Shown here one piece after another: positions 1 through 6,593 of a stretch of 12,409 nucleotides of DNA (its first letter is position 1; the number at the start of each line of letters is the position of its first letter). The notes below the pieces were generated by a model. The model was not told where the DNA came from. It did not search any database and saw nothing but the letters and a program-made list of their open reading frames with translations. The DNA is from Streptosporangiaceae bacterium (lineage in GTDB: Bacteria; Actinomycetota; Actinomycetes; Streptosporangiales; Streptosporangiaceae). A program made the position numbers and the translations under genes. Location of the stretch: the NCBI GenBank assembly GCA_030040815.1, contig JASHSZ010000656.1, positions 1-12,409 of the forward strand, given 5' to 3'.

Positions 1-312
1 GCTGACGATGCCACCGACGATCATGGCCACGATCGTGATGAGGATGGTGCCAAGAATCGGCTGGAGCAGGCCACCCTGCAAATTCGCCGTCTTCGTCCAC
101 AGCACGCTGAAGTGGAAGTGCGGCACCGCCCTGGCGATGACCCCGCCCGCAAGCCACAGCGTCGGCCCGATGACCAGCAGGAGCGCGAGCAGGCAGAAAC
201 CCCAGAATGCCAGGTTGCCGATCTTCCTGCGCAGCGGCACGGCCGGCCACGATGCGGCGTCCGCCGAACCGCCGCCGGCGGTGTGGCGCTGCGCCGCGGG
301 TGCGCCGCTCAT
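1..312 (-). CDS. pstA: Phosphate ABC transporter permease PstA, N-terminal part
   Basis: This is the first 104 codons of a membrane permease; the rest lies beyond the left edge. The ATG at 312 has a strong Shine-Dalgarno (GAGGAGG) a few bases upstream. After about 30 polar residues comes a hydrophobic segment (about residues 34-56, WGFCLLALLLVIGPTLWLAG), then a periplasmic stretch and the start of a second helix containing GGLLQPILGTI, typical of PstA after its first transmembrane segment. The gene follows pstC by 44 bp on the same strand. By family knowledge PstA pairs with PstC to form the phosphate channel energised by PstB. The assignment rests on the N-terminus and operon position, since the EAA loop is not in the window. 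Confidence 0.9.
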   Translation of the reverse strand, partial: MSGAPAAQRHTAGGGSADAASWPAVPLRRKIGNLAFWGFCLLALLLVIGPTLWLAGGVIARAVPHFHFSVLWTKTANLQGGLLQPILGTILITIVAMIVGGIVS

Positions 313-356
313 CGTGTGTCCTCCTCGCTCCGATCCGCCATCCGACTTGACCCGGG

Positions 357-1439
357 TTAGACGCCGCGGCCGACGGGCAGCGCGGTGCCGGAAACCCTGC
401 TCACGAGGAAGCGCGCGCCCACGTTGACGGCCAGCGTGATGACCATCAGGACCAGGGCGAGCTCTGCGATGGTGCGCACGGCAAAGCCGGTGCCGTCGAG
501 GAACGCCGAGTCCAGGTACGTGACGATCGTGGCGGCGATGGTGGTCATCGACCCGTAGAGGTTGGTGGTCACCGAGCCGAGGGCGACGCCGCAGCACATG
601 GCCACCGCCATGGTCTCGCCCAGCGCCCTGGCGAGGCCGAGCACTGCTGCGCCGATGATGCCGGAGCTCACCCACGGGAGCGTCACCTTGCGCGCGCACT
701 GGGCGTCCGACATGCCGAGCGCGATCGCACCCTCCCTGGGCAGGATGGGCACCTGCCGGATCAGGTCACGGGACGTCGACGCCACAATCGGGATGATCAT
801 GATGGCAAGCACAAGTCCGGAGGTGAGCAGGCCCTCGCCGCTGCCCGTCGCGCCGCGGAACCAGTTCAGCACCGGGACGTCCGGCATGTTCCGGGCGATC
901 ACCGGCGTGATGTCACGGGCGATGATCGGCCCGAACGTCAGCGCGCCCCACAGCCCTATGATGACGCTGGGGATACCCGCCAGCAGTTCGAGGAAGACGC
1001 CGATGCCGCCGGCCAGCCGCCGCGGCAGTCGCTCGACGATGAACAGCGCGGCGCCGATCGATACCGGCACGCCGACGATCAGAGCTATCGCCGCGGTCTG
1101 CAGCGTGCCCACGATCTCGGGCAGCGCCCCGTAGTTGGCACCGGAGAGGTGCCTGACCCCCCCGGTGGTGACGATGGTGGCGTTGTAGCCGGTTCCCTCG
1201 TCCCACACGCTCTTGGTGAAGAAGCCGCCGCCATTGTACTTGACCGCGGGGATCGCCTCGAACAGCAGCACGACGAGCAGGAAGGCCAGCGCCCCGAGCG
1301 GGATGAGCGCGCCAATCCGGCCGGTCCATTTCAGCGCGCTGCCGCCCTTAACGGCCGCGCGCAGGCCGCCGCCAACCCGGCGGAGGAGCGGGACTCCCGC
1401 TCCTCCGTCCGGGCCAGCGACCGGTGCTGTTGCTGCCAT
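357..1439 (-). CDS. pstC: Phosphate ABC transporter permease PstC
   Basis: A 360-residue inner-membrane permease. About 40 polar N-terminal residues precede the first transmembrane helix (about 42-62). The conserved [10 protein letters not shown] motif is at 155-164. The cytoplasmic EAA-type loop [12 protein letters not shown]...LP (236-255) docks on the PstB ATPase, and ALGETMAV follows at 272-279. The ATG at 1439 is preferred because it lies four bases after the pstS stop, which suggests translational coupling. A TTG at 1463 in the same frame would overlap pstS and has no visible ribosome site. The ATG also lacks a clear Shine-Dalgarno, which fits coupling. It is slightly longer than many PstC proteins because of the polar N-terminus. 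Confidence 0.96.
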   Translation of the reverse strand: MAATAPVAGPDGGAGVPLLRRVGGGLRAAVKGGSALKWTGRIGALIPLGALAFLLVVLLFEAIPAVKYNGGGFFTKSVWDEGTGYNATIVTTGGVRHLSGANYGALPEIVGTLQTAAIALIVGVPVSIGAALFIVERLPRRLAGGIGVFLELLAGIPSVIIGLWGALTFGPIIARDITPVIARNMPDVPVLNWFRGATGSGEGLLTSGLVLAIMIIPIVASTSRDLIRQVPILPREGAIALGMSDAQCARKVTLPWVSSGIIGAAVLGLARALGETMAVAMCCGVALGSVTTNLYGSMTTIAATIVTYLDSAFLDGTGFAVRTIAELALVLMVITLAVNVGARFLVSRVSGTALPVGRGV

Positions 1440-1443
1440 GAAC

Positions 1444-2604
1444 TCAGGCGCCGATCTTGGCAATCTGGTTGTCGGACAGCGCCACGACCGAGGACGGCAG
1501 CGGCTGGAAGTCCACCGCGTCGAGGTAGCTAGTTCCGGACTGGCCGGTGTGCACGCACCAGTACAGGAACGCCCGGATGTCCTCGGCGGTGACCCCGTTC
1601 ATCTGCTTCGTGTTCACGATCGCGTACTCGTAGTTAACGATCGGGTAGCCGCCCGATGCGTTTGCGTTGATCATCGACAGCGTCTCGTTCGCCGGGGTCG
1701 TGGCCGTCAGGGCGGCCGCCTCGGCCGAGATCGTCGTCGGGTTCGGCGCCTCGTACTGACCCGCGCCGTTCTCCAGCATCGCCTGGCCCAGGCCGGCGGC
1801 CGTGGTCTTGGCCAGGTAGCTGATGCCGATGTAGGCGACGCAGCCCCTGGTCGCGGCGCAGCCGGACACCATGCCGCCGTTGCCGGTCTCGGCGAGCGCG
1901 CCGCTGACCGACGGCCAGGTCACCGTGGTGCCGACGTTCGACGACGACCACGCGCTCGGGTCCTGCGCGTTCAGGTAACTGGTGAACAGGAAGGTGTCAC
2001 CGGAGCTGTCCCCGCGGTGCAGCGGGACGATGGTCAGGTTCGGCAGGCTCACACCGGGATTCAGTGCGGCGATCGCCGGGTCATCCCAGTTAGTGATGTG
2101 GCCGGTGTACATGCCGGCGAGCACGGTGCCGTTCAGCTTGAGCGGGGTCGTGACGCCCGGCACGTTGTAGTTGACCTGCTGCGCCGAGATGGCCAGCGCG
2201 ATGTTCAGCATCGTCGGGTACGTCGCGAGGTCAGAGCTCGACAGGTAGGCGTCCGAGGCGCCGATGTTGACTGTCCCGGTCGCCGCGTCGGTGATGCCGG
2301 TGCCGGAACCGGTGGAGCCGGTCTCGATCGTGACGATCGGCGCGTTCGAGCTGTTGATGAACTGCTTCTGGTATGCAGCGGTCCACGTGCCCATCACCGG
2401 GTAGAGCAGCGAGCTGCCCGTCTCCGTGATGACCTCGGGGGTGTTGTTCGGTGCGGTCGGCAGCGCGGCGCCGACCATCTTCGCCGCGGCCGGGCTCGAT
2501 GACGAGCTGGAAGGTTTGGACGGGCTGCTGCTGCAAGCAGCTGCCAGCACGGCCAGCGATCCTAGGGCGGCCACCGTGGCTACCAAGCGAACTCTCTTGG
2601 CCAC
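1444..2604 (-). CDS. pstS: Phosphate-binding lipoprotein PstS
   Basis: A 386-residue periplasmic-type phosphate-binding protein tethered as a lipoprotein. It starts at a GTG (2604) with AAAGGAG nine bases upstream. The signal peptide has a basic start (AKRVR), a hydrophobic core and a lipobox ending AAAC24; the -3 residue is Ala rather than the usual Leu, which sits at -4. A Ser/Pro-rich linker (about 25-38) joins it to the binding domain. Expected ligand-site motifs are present: TGSSLLYPV (62-70), GSTGSGTG (96-103), IGASDAY (114-120) and HRGDSSGDT (196-204), whose Arg, Asp, Ser and Thr correspond to phosphate contacts in the family. It lies between pstB and pstC, an order also seen in M. tuberculosis. 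A 139-bp gap rich in inverted repeats separates it from pstB. Confidence 0.97.
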   Translation of the reverse strand: MAKRVRLVATVAALGSLAVLAAACSSSPSKPSSSSSSPAAAKMVGAALPTAPNNTPEVITETGSSLLYPVMGTWTAAYQKQFINSSNAPIVTIETGSTGSGTGITDAATGTVNIGASDAYLSSSDLATYPTMLNIALAISAQQVNYNVPGVTTPLKLNGTVLAGMYTGHITNWDDPAIAALNPGVSLPNLTIVPLHRGDSSGDTFLFTSYLNAQDPSAWSSSNVGTTVTWPSVSGALAETGNGGMVSGCAATRGCVAYIGISYLAKTTAAGLGQAMLENGAGQYEAPNPTTISAEAAALTATTPANETLSMINANASGGYPIVNYEYAIVNTKQMNGVTAEDIRAFLYWCVHTGQSGTSYLDAVDFQPLPSSVVALSDNQIAKIGA

Positions 2605-2626
2605 CTGGGTATACTCCTTTAGTTCT

Positions 2627-2672
2627 GCACGCTCACGCGTGCGCTACATAACTCGCACGCGGATGCGTGCGA
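2627..2672. repeat. Two tandem inverted repeats sharing a GCACGC/GCGTGC stem
   Basis: The first hairpin is GCACGC (2627-2632), loop TCAC, GCGTGC (2637-2642). The second is TCGCACGC (2653-2660), loop GGAT, GCGTGCGA (2665-2672). Both use the same core stem and a four-base loop, with the cores 28 bp apart. They lie in the untranslated stretch just upstream of the pstS ribosome site and would be transcribed with pstB-pstS. They could be RNA stem-loops or paired DNA operators. The repeats are certain; the function is not known. Confidence 0.8.
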
Positions 2673-2679
2673 CGGTGGT

Positions 2680-2693
2680 CCGCGCTAGCGCGG
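2680..2693. repeat. 14-bp perfect palindrome between pstB and pstS
   Basis: CCGCGCTAGCGCGG is a perfect 14-bp palindrome in the pstB-pstS gap, between the tandem hairpins at 2627-2672 and the long hairpin at 2701-2734. With no loop it resembles a DNA operator more than an RNA hairpin, but I recognise no regulator for it. Confidence 0.7.
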
Positions 2694-2700
2694 CCCTGCG

Positions 2701-2734
2701 CCCGTGCGGGGGGAGTGCCGTCCCCCCGTGCGGG
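2701..2734 (-). promoter_or_regulatory. Long GC hairpin just after the pstB stop codon
   Basis: A 14-pair stem (2701-2714 with 2721-2734), with two central G.U-type pairs and a six-base loop (2715-2720), begins ten bases downstream of the pstB stop. In the transcribed direction no T-run follows, so it is not a classical intrinsic terminator. It could protect or process the pstB mRNA end, or reduce read-through so that PstB and PstS levels differ. The stem is directly visible; the role is inferred. Confidence 0.6.
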
Positions 2735-2743
2735 TGGTCTTTG

Positions 2744-3643
2744 TCAGCCGAAGCGGCCCTGCACGTACCGGGCCGTCTCGTCGGAGCGCGGGTTCTCGAA
2801 TACCTGCTTGGTGTCACCGTGCTCCACCAGGCGACCCTGGTTCAGGAACATCGTCCGGTCGGAAACCCGGGCGGCCTGCTGCATGTTGTGCGTCACGATG
2901 ATCACGGTGATGTCGGGCACCAGCCGCCGGACCAGCGCCTCGATCGACTCCGTGGCGTTCGGATCCAGCGCCGAGGTCGGCTCGTCCAGCAGCAGAACCT
3001 CCGGCTTGATAGCGAGCGCCCTGGCCAGGCACAGCAACTGCTGCTGGCCGCCGGACAGCCGGAACGGTGAATCCTTCAGCCGGTCCTTGACCGCATGCCA
3101 CAGCCCGACCGCGGTCAGGTGCTCTTCGGCCACCTGCCGCAGGCCCGCGCGGCCGACCATCTTGTGTGCCCTCGTGCCGGCCACCACGTTGTCCAAGATG
3201 GACATCGGAAACGGGTTTGGCCGCTGGAATAGCATGCCGACCCGGCGGCGCAGTGAGATCAGGTCGACGCCCGGATGCCAGATGCTCCGGTCGTCCATGA
3301 GCACGTCACCGTGGTGCTTGTACGTGCTGACCTTGTCGTTCATCCGGTTAAACGTGCGCAGCAGCGTCGTCTTGCCGGATCCGGTCGGCCCGATCAGCGC
3401 GGTGATCGCGCCGCGCCGGATGTCAGTCGTGATGCCGGTCAGGACGTCTCGGTTGCCGAAGCTCAGGGTGAGGTCGACCGCCTTGATGGCGATGCCGAGG
3501 TCGGCGGCAGGCTCGCGATCGGTGGGGACGACGGGGGCAATGTCAGTGCTCACCACATCAGTGCTCACCACGGGGGACGAACCCCGGGTGCTCTCCCCGG
3601 CATATCCGTCGCCGGACACAACAGAGTCAGGCTCGGTTGCCAT
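2744..3643 (-). CDS. pstB: Phosphate ABC transporter ATP-binding protein PstB
   Basis: The ATPase of the Pst importer. All ABC motifs are intact: Walker A GPTGSGKT (85-92), the Q-loop region with FQRPNPFPMSI (139-149), signature LSGGQ (196-200), Walker B VLLLDEP (216-222) and the H-loop His252. FNRMND after Walker A and NPFPMSI are typical of PstB. The ATG at 3643 has GAGGG about eight bases upstream; a longer in-frame start at 3691 looks weaker. With this start the protein has 299 residues and a polar N-terminal extension of about 48 residues that most PstB proteins lack, containing a VVSTD-VVSTD repeat. It is the first gene of the pst operon, downstream of a PHO box. Confidence 0.96.
   Translation of the reverse strand: MATEPDSVVSGDGYAGESTRGSSPVVSTDVVSTDIAPVVPTDREPAADLGIAIKAVDLTLSFGNRDVLTGITTDIRRGAITALIGPTGSGKTTLLRTFNRMNDKVSTYKHHGDVLMDDRSIWHPGVDLISLRRRVGMLFQRPNPFPMSILDNVVAGTRAHKMVGRAGLRQVAEEHLTAVGLWHAVKDRLKDSPFRLSGGQQQLLCLARALAIKPEVLLLDEPTSALDPNATESIEALVRRLVPDITVIIVTHNMQQAARVSDRTMFLNQGRLVEHGDTKQVFENPRSDETARYVQGRFG
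3543..3572. repeat. 15-bp tandem repeat in the pstB N-terminal extension
   Basis: Two adjacent 15-bp units (3543-3557 and 3558-3572) differ at one base, and on the minus strand encode VVSTD twice. The repeat lies in the non-conserved N-terminal extension of PstB, so it probably arose by slippage and is tolerated because the segment is disordered. Confidence 0.75.
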
Positions 3644-3744
3644 TCTGCTGCCCTCGTCCTCCCCCTCGGGAACCCCACGACCGGCGCGCAAGCCACTGGC
3701 CGTCAGCGGCGGCTTCTGCGGCCGCCGACGTCTTTTCTAGGGGT

Positions 3745-3766
3745 AGAAAGTGAACAGATGTTGAAC
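3745..3766 (-). promoter_or_regulatory. PHO box (PhoP-type binding site) upstream of pstB
   Basis: Read on the minus strand, two abutting 11-bp direct repeats occur: GTTCAACATCT (3766-3756) and GTTCACTTTCT (3755-3745). This matches the actinobacterial PHO box architecture of GTTCA-starting 11-mers bound by the phosphate-starvation regulator PhoP. It sits about 100 bp upstream of the pstB start, in a locally AT-rich segment. A TAGAAA at 3735-3740 is a weak -10 candidate. The repeat is visible; PhoP binding is inferred from family knowledge and the genes it precedes. Confidence 0.8.
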
Positions 3767-3862
3767 TAAAGGGGTCCAAACGAGGGTCTGCGCGCTGCCA
3801 AGTCAGTTAATTAGGTCGCGATTCGGACTCAAGAGCTCGGTCAGGCCAGATCGAGAACACAA

Positions 3863-3898
3863 CAGGGCAGCGCAACCGGCCACGATCGCGCTGCCCTG
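3863..3898 (-). terminator. Probable terminator of the cysA-sseC operon
   Basis: A perfect 11-bp stem, CAGGGCAGCGC (3863-3873) with GCGCTGCCCTG (3888-3898), encloses a 14-base loop. On the minus strand a T-leaning tract (TTGTGTTCTC) follows. It lies about 70 bp past the sseC stop and upstream of the pst PHO box, so it would separate the two operons. The T tract is imperfect, so termination efficiency is uncertain. Confidence 0.6.
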
Positions 3899-3969
3899 CC
3901 CGTGCCTCGGTTCCCTTATGTCAGTCTCACCGCGCGGGCCAGTGCGCGCCAGCTCACAACGGCAGCGCG

Positions 3970-4311
3970 CTAGACCGTTACCTCCAGATCCCTGATCTCG
4001 CCGGTCGCGGCGGTCACGATCCGGTCCGTCCGGATTCCGCCGGGTGCGAGCACCCGCAGCGTCCAGTCGCCGGGAGCGGCGAAGAACCGGAAACCACCGT
4101 CGGCACCGAGCGGCACCTCCGCGACGAAGTCACCGCCGGAGTTGAGCAGCCGCGCATAGCCCACCTGCACCGGTGCGCCTGCGCTGGTCACCCGGCCCTG
4201 CACGATCGCCTGAGTGCCTGCATTGGTAATCGCGGCGCCGCCGGCGGGTGCGCCGCACCCGCCCGCCGCCGCCTGGCCGGACACGCCGTCAGGCTGGCCA
4301 GAAGCGGCCAT
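3970..4311 (-). CDS. sseC: SseC-like DUF1416 protein
   Basis: A 113-residue protein of the DUF1416 family, paired with CysA-type sulfurtransferases in actinobacteria (as SseC1/SseC2 beside CysA3/CysA2 in M. tuberculosis). After a Gly/Ala-rich N-terminus containing GGCGAPAGG, the core (about 30-113) is predicted as a small beta-sandwich: IVQGRVTSAGAPVQVGYARL, then GGDFVAEVPLGADGGFRFFAAPG and WTLRVLAPGG. This resembles a carboxypeptidase-regulatory-like fold. The ATG overlaps the cysA stop by one base (TGATG), so translation is coupled. The biochemical role is not established; a partner role in sulfur transfer is inferred from the pairing. Confidence 0.93.
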   Translation of the reverse strand: MAASGQPDGVSGQAAAGGCGAPAGGAAITNAGTQAIVQGRVTSAGAPVQVGYARLLNSGGDFVAEVPLGADGGFRFFAAPGDWTLRVLAPGGIRTDRIVTAATGEIRDLEVTV

Positions 4312-5150
4312 CAGGACTCGTCCCCGACCGCGATCGGGACGCCGACCAGAGAGCCGTACTCGGTCCAGGAGCCGTCGTAGTTCTTAACGTTGGGCTGGCC
4401 CAGCAGCTCGTGCAGCACGAACCAGGTGTGCGCCGAGCGCTCGCCGATCCGGCAGTACGCGATGGTGTCCGTGCCGAAGTCGACACCGGCCTCGCCGTAG
4501 AGCGTCCGCAGCGCATCATCGGACTTAAACGTGCCGTCGTCCTCGGCCGCCTTCGACCACGGCACGTTCTTCGCGGTCGGCACGTGGCCGCCCCGCTGCG
4601 CCTGCTCCTGCGGCAGGTGCGCGGGCGCGAGCAGGCGGCCGGCGAATTCGTCCGGCGAGCGCACGTCGACGAGGTTCTTGGTGCCGATCGCGGCGACGAC
4701 CTCGTCGCGGAAGGCCCGGATGTCGCTGTCCTGGTCCTGCGGCTGGTAGGCCGTGGCCGGCCGCTGCGGCACGTCCGTCACCAGCTCGCGGGACTCGAGC
4801 TCCCACTTCTTACGACCGCCGTCAAGCAGCTTGACCTTCTGGTGCCCGTACAGCTTGAAGTACCAGTAGGCGTAGGCGGCGAACCAGTTGTTGTTGCCGC
4901 CGTACAGGATCACCGTGTCGTCGTTCGAAATGCCACGCTCCGACAGGAGCTTCGCAAAGCCCGCCCTGTCAACGAAGTCGCGGCGAACCGGGTCCTGCAG
5001 ATCCTTCTTCCAGTCGATCTTCACCGCGCCCCGGATGTGGCCCTTGTCGTAGGCACTGGTGTCCTCGTCGACCTCCACCAGGACGACGCCAGGGTCGTCA
5101 CGGTGCGCTTCGACCCAGTCAGCGTCCACTAGGACGTCAGAACGGCTCAT
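4311..5150 (-). CDS. cysA: Thiosulfate sulfurtransferase (rhodanese) CysA
   Basis: A 279-residue tandem rhodanese. Such enzymes move a sulfane sulfur from thiosulfate or mercaptopyruvate to a thiol acceptor through a cysteine persulfide. The inactive N-terminal rhodanese domain (about 5-125) holds the characteristic ILYGGNNNWFAAYAYWYFKLYG (81-102). The C-terminal catalytic domain has DVRSPDEF (162-169) and the active loop CRIGERS with Cys233. The sequence closely matches my recollection of M. tuberculosis CysA2/CysA3. A strong AAGGAGG lies nine bases before the ATG at 5150. It sits between the DUF4395 membrane protein and sseC. The name should not be confused with the sulfate ABC transporter ATPase CysA. 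Confidence 0.97.
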   Translation of the reverse strand: MSRSDVLVDADWVEAHRDDPGVVLVEVDEDTSAYDKGHIRGAVKIDWKKDLQDPVRRDFVDRAGFAKLLSERGISNDDTVILYGGNNNWFAAYAYWYFKLYGHQKVKLLDGGRKKWELESRELVTDVPQRPATAYQPQDQDSDIRAFRDEVVAAIGTKNLVDVRSPDEFAGRLLAPAHLPQEQAQRGGHVPTAKNVPWSKAAEDDGTFKSDDALRTLYGEAGVDFGTDTIAYCRIGERSAHTWFVLHELLGQPNVKNYDGSWTEYGSLVGVPIAVGDES

Positions 5151-5217
5151 GCTCGCATTCCTCCTTGGGTGTGGGCCGGGCCCGCGGTGAGCCTCGGCCT
5201 CAGTTATCTGCTGCTCG

Positions 5218-5646
5218 TCATGCCCGAGCGCCGGCGCTGGCCGGCCAGACGCGCCTGATCACCAGGTACATCTCGCATCCCAGGCAAAGCCCGAATACCC
5301 CGTTGAGCACCGCGGCGACCAGTCCGGCGGCCGCGGCCCCCATGCCGAGCGGCGTCACGCCGCTGCCGTAGCCGACGATGCCGATGAGACTGATGACCAG
5401 GCCGAGCGCCTGGGCGAACCGCGGCGGCGCGGCGGCCTCAAGCTCGCGCGGCGGACCGAGCCGGGGCCTGACCGCAAACCTGTAGAGCAGCCCGTACGGG
5501 GACCGGGTAAGTCCGAAGAACGCGCCCGCGGCGAACATCACCGCCTGCGCCGTCAGCACCCAGACGTTGCCTGTGATCAGTACCGCCGCGAACATTGCCA
5601 TGGTGATGAGGGCGCCGAAGCGCGGCCCTCTCGGGTCGATCTGCAC
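5218..5646 (-). CDS. DUF4395 integral membrane protein
   Basis: A 142-residue membrane protein starting at GTG (5646) with AGGGAG eight bases upstream. The N-terminal DPRGPRF (4-10) and SPYGLLYR (49-56), the RPRLGPP-ELEAAAPPRFAQ stretch (60-79) and the C-terminal FGLCLGCEMY (118-127) are hallmarks of DUF4395. There are about four hydrophobic segments (11-25, 28-46, 80-98, 102-122). The CLGC motif (Cys121, Cys124) could be redox-active or carry sulfur, but the function is unknown. Its place as first structural gene of the sulfurtransferase operon, behind a cysteine-containing leader, suggests a role in sulfur or thiol handling at the membrane; this is inference. Confidence 0.92.
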   Translation of the reverse strand: MQIDPRGPRFGALITMAMFAAVLITGNVWVLTAQAVMFAAGAFFGLTRSPYGLLYRFAVRPRLGPPRELEAAAPPRFAQALGLVISLIGIVGYGSGVTPLGMGAAAAGLVAAVLNGVFGLCLGCEMYLVIRRVWPASAGARA

Positions 5647-5790
5647 TGGCGAGTCTCCCTGTGGTCGTGACTGCTGGCCCCTGATGCTGAGGTGCGCGAC
5701 ACGCCATCCGCGTGCGGATCGGGCACGTCTTGGCGGGAACGGGCCTGTCCGGCCAGGCGGCCGTCGGCTCGCCCGCCGCCCGCGCCGGTC

Positions 5791-5810
5791 CGGGCCGCGT
5801 CGACGGCCCG
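5791..5810 (-). promoter_or_regulatory. Candidate attenuation hairpin after the leader peptide
   Basis: CGGGCCG (5804-5810 on the complementary arm) pairs with its reverse complement at 5791-5797 across a six-base loop, starting four bases after the leader-peptide stop. No T-run follows on the transcribed strand, so any control would be Rho-dependent or translational. A second dyad, ATCCGC-GT-GCGGAT (5706-5719), lies closer to the DUF4395 start. Pairing is directly visible; regulation is inferred from position. Confidence 0.4.
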
Positions 5811-5814
5811 CGGT

Positions 5815-5946
5815 TCAGCGCATCCGCGACGGCGACGCGACCGGACAGATGGCTGTAGCGACGCGGCAGAAATCCACCGCGCGGCGCTTGGTCAGCGCGA
5901 TCTCGCCACGTCGAGCCCGGCCACGGCTCCGCGTCTGTGCAGGCAC
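5815..5946 (-). CDS. Leaderless cysteine-containing leader peptide (putative attenuator)
   Basis: A 43-codon reading frame from GTG (5946) to TGA (5815). Its core, LTKRRAVDFCRVATAIC (codons 18-34), resembles the short actinobacterial leader peptides with an R-x-V-D-[LF]-x-R-x-x-[ST]-A-x-C pattern found upstream of sulfur-metabolism genes. Two cysteine codons (5866-5868 TGC and 5845-5847 TGT) lie near the end. The start is chosen because it falls seven bases downstream of a good -10, so the mRNA should begin at or very near the GTG; no Shine-Dalgarno is needed or seen. Mycobacterial cysA2-type operons are reported to carry leaderless cysteine-rich uORFs acting as cysteine-responsive attenuators. 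The DUF4395 gene begins 168 bases downstream. Start and function are inferred; a shorter peptide is possible. Confidence 0.72.
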   Translation of the reverse strand: MPAQTRSRGRARRGEIALTKRRAVDFCRVATAICPVASPSRMR

Positions 5947-5953
5947 GTAGCCG

Positions 5954-5982
5954 ATGGTATGCGGGCCCGTCGCTCGTGTCAC
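5954..5982 (-). promoter_or_regulatory. Sigma-70-type promoter of the leader/DUF4395-cysA-sseC operon
   Basis: On the minus strand a -35 GTGACA (5982-5977), a 17-bp spacer and a -10 TACCAT (5959-5954, fitting TAnnnT) are spaced as for housekeeping sigma. The GTG of the leader peptide follows seven bases after the -10, where transcription should start. It is the best housekeeping-type promoter I find in the window. Confidence 0.65.
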
Positions 5983-5998
5983 TATCTCTTTTGCCGAT

Positions 5999-6018
5999 CT
6001 AATATATAGGAATATCTT
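5999..6018. promoter_or_regulatory. AT-rich dyad upstream of the sulfur-operon promoter
   Basis: On the plus strand CTAATATATAGGAATATCTT forms an isolated AT-rich island in otherwise GC-rich DNA. It has partial dyad character (ATAT...GGAATAT) and is centred about 62 bp upstream of the predicted transcription start. Its TAA...TA..GGAAT pattern loosely recalls sites of CymR, an Rrf2-family sulfur regulator. It could instead be an UP element. The identity of any bound protein is a guess. Confidence 0.4.
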
Positions 6019-6035
6019 ACCAGCCGCACGGGTCG

Positions 6036-6587
6036 TCATGACAGCCCCACCGCCGCACCAATGGCGGCGATAACGTCGGGCTTGCGCGGCTGGCCGCTGG
6101 CCCGGCGCACGATGGTCCCGTCCGCCGCGAGGACCAACACCGTCGGCGTCCGCAGCACGCCTAGCTGGCGGACCAGGTCGAGCCGGGACTCGGCGTCGAT
6201 CTCCACGTGCGCGACGCCCTCGGTCAGGCCGGCCACGTCCGCCAGAATCCGCCGCGTCGCGCGGCACGGCGCGCAGAACGCGGTGGAGAACTGCAGCAGG
6301 GTGGCCCGCTGGCCAAGAGCGTGGCCGATCTGCTCGCTCGTCAGCCTGGCCGCCTCGGCGGCCGGGACGGCTGGCGTGGCCGGGACCGGACCGAGCCCGT
6401 TCCCCGCCGGAACGTCAGCGATATCCAGGCCTCCGGCGCTCGGCAGCATCACGGCGCGCGGCGCTCGCATCCGGCCATTAGTCAGCCGCCAGCCGGCTCC
6501 GCCAAGGATGGCGGCGCCGATCGCGGCCAGCAGTGCGATGAACCCAGGGGACACGCCCGGTGATAGCGCGCGGCCAGGCCGCCGCAT
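6036..6587 (-). CDS. Membrane-anchored thioredoxin-like protein
   Basis: A 183-residue thioredoxin-fold protein. An N-terminal hydrophobic helix (about 14-33, PGFIALLAAIGAAILGGAGW) is followed by a linker of about 45 residues and a thioredoxin domain (about 82-183). The redox motif FCAPCR holds Cys105 and Cys108, and the conserved cis-proline is in RTPTV (Pro148). It probably reduces or exchanges disulfides next to the membrane. The ATG is six bases after the anti-sigma stop; the purine-rich AGGGA touches the start codon, so coupled translation is likely. M. tuberculosis has a thioredoxin (ThiX) beside cysA2. Being last in a sigma/anti-sigma operon, it could be both target and feedback element of that redox circuit. 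Confidence 0.9.
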   Translation of the reverse strand: MRRPGRALSPGVSPGFIALLAAIGAAILGGAGWRLTNGRMRAPRAVMLPSAGGLDIADVPAGNGLGPVPATPAVPAAEAARLTSEQIGHALGQRATLLQFSTAFCAPCRATRRILADVAGLTEGVAHVEIDAESRLDLVRQLGVLRTPTVLVLAADGTIVRRASGQPRKPDVIAAIGAAVGLS

Positions 6588-6593
6588 TCCCTG

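Noticed and set aside
1440..1463. Longer pstC start at TTG (1463)
   Set aside because: It would overlap pstS and has no Shine-Dalgarno, while the ATG four bases after the pstS stop suits coupled translation.
1213..2502. A 429-codon plus-strand frame
   Set aside because: It is antisense to pstS and pstC and has an Arg/Val/Gly composition without motifs.
2667..3740. A 357-codon plus-strand frame
   Set aside because: It is antisense to pstB, which has every ABC ATPase motif; the product is Ser/Arg-rich noise.
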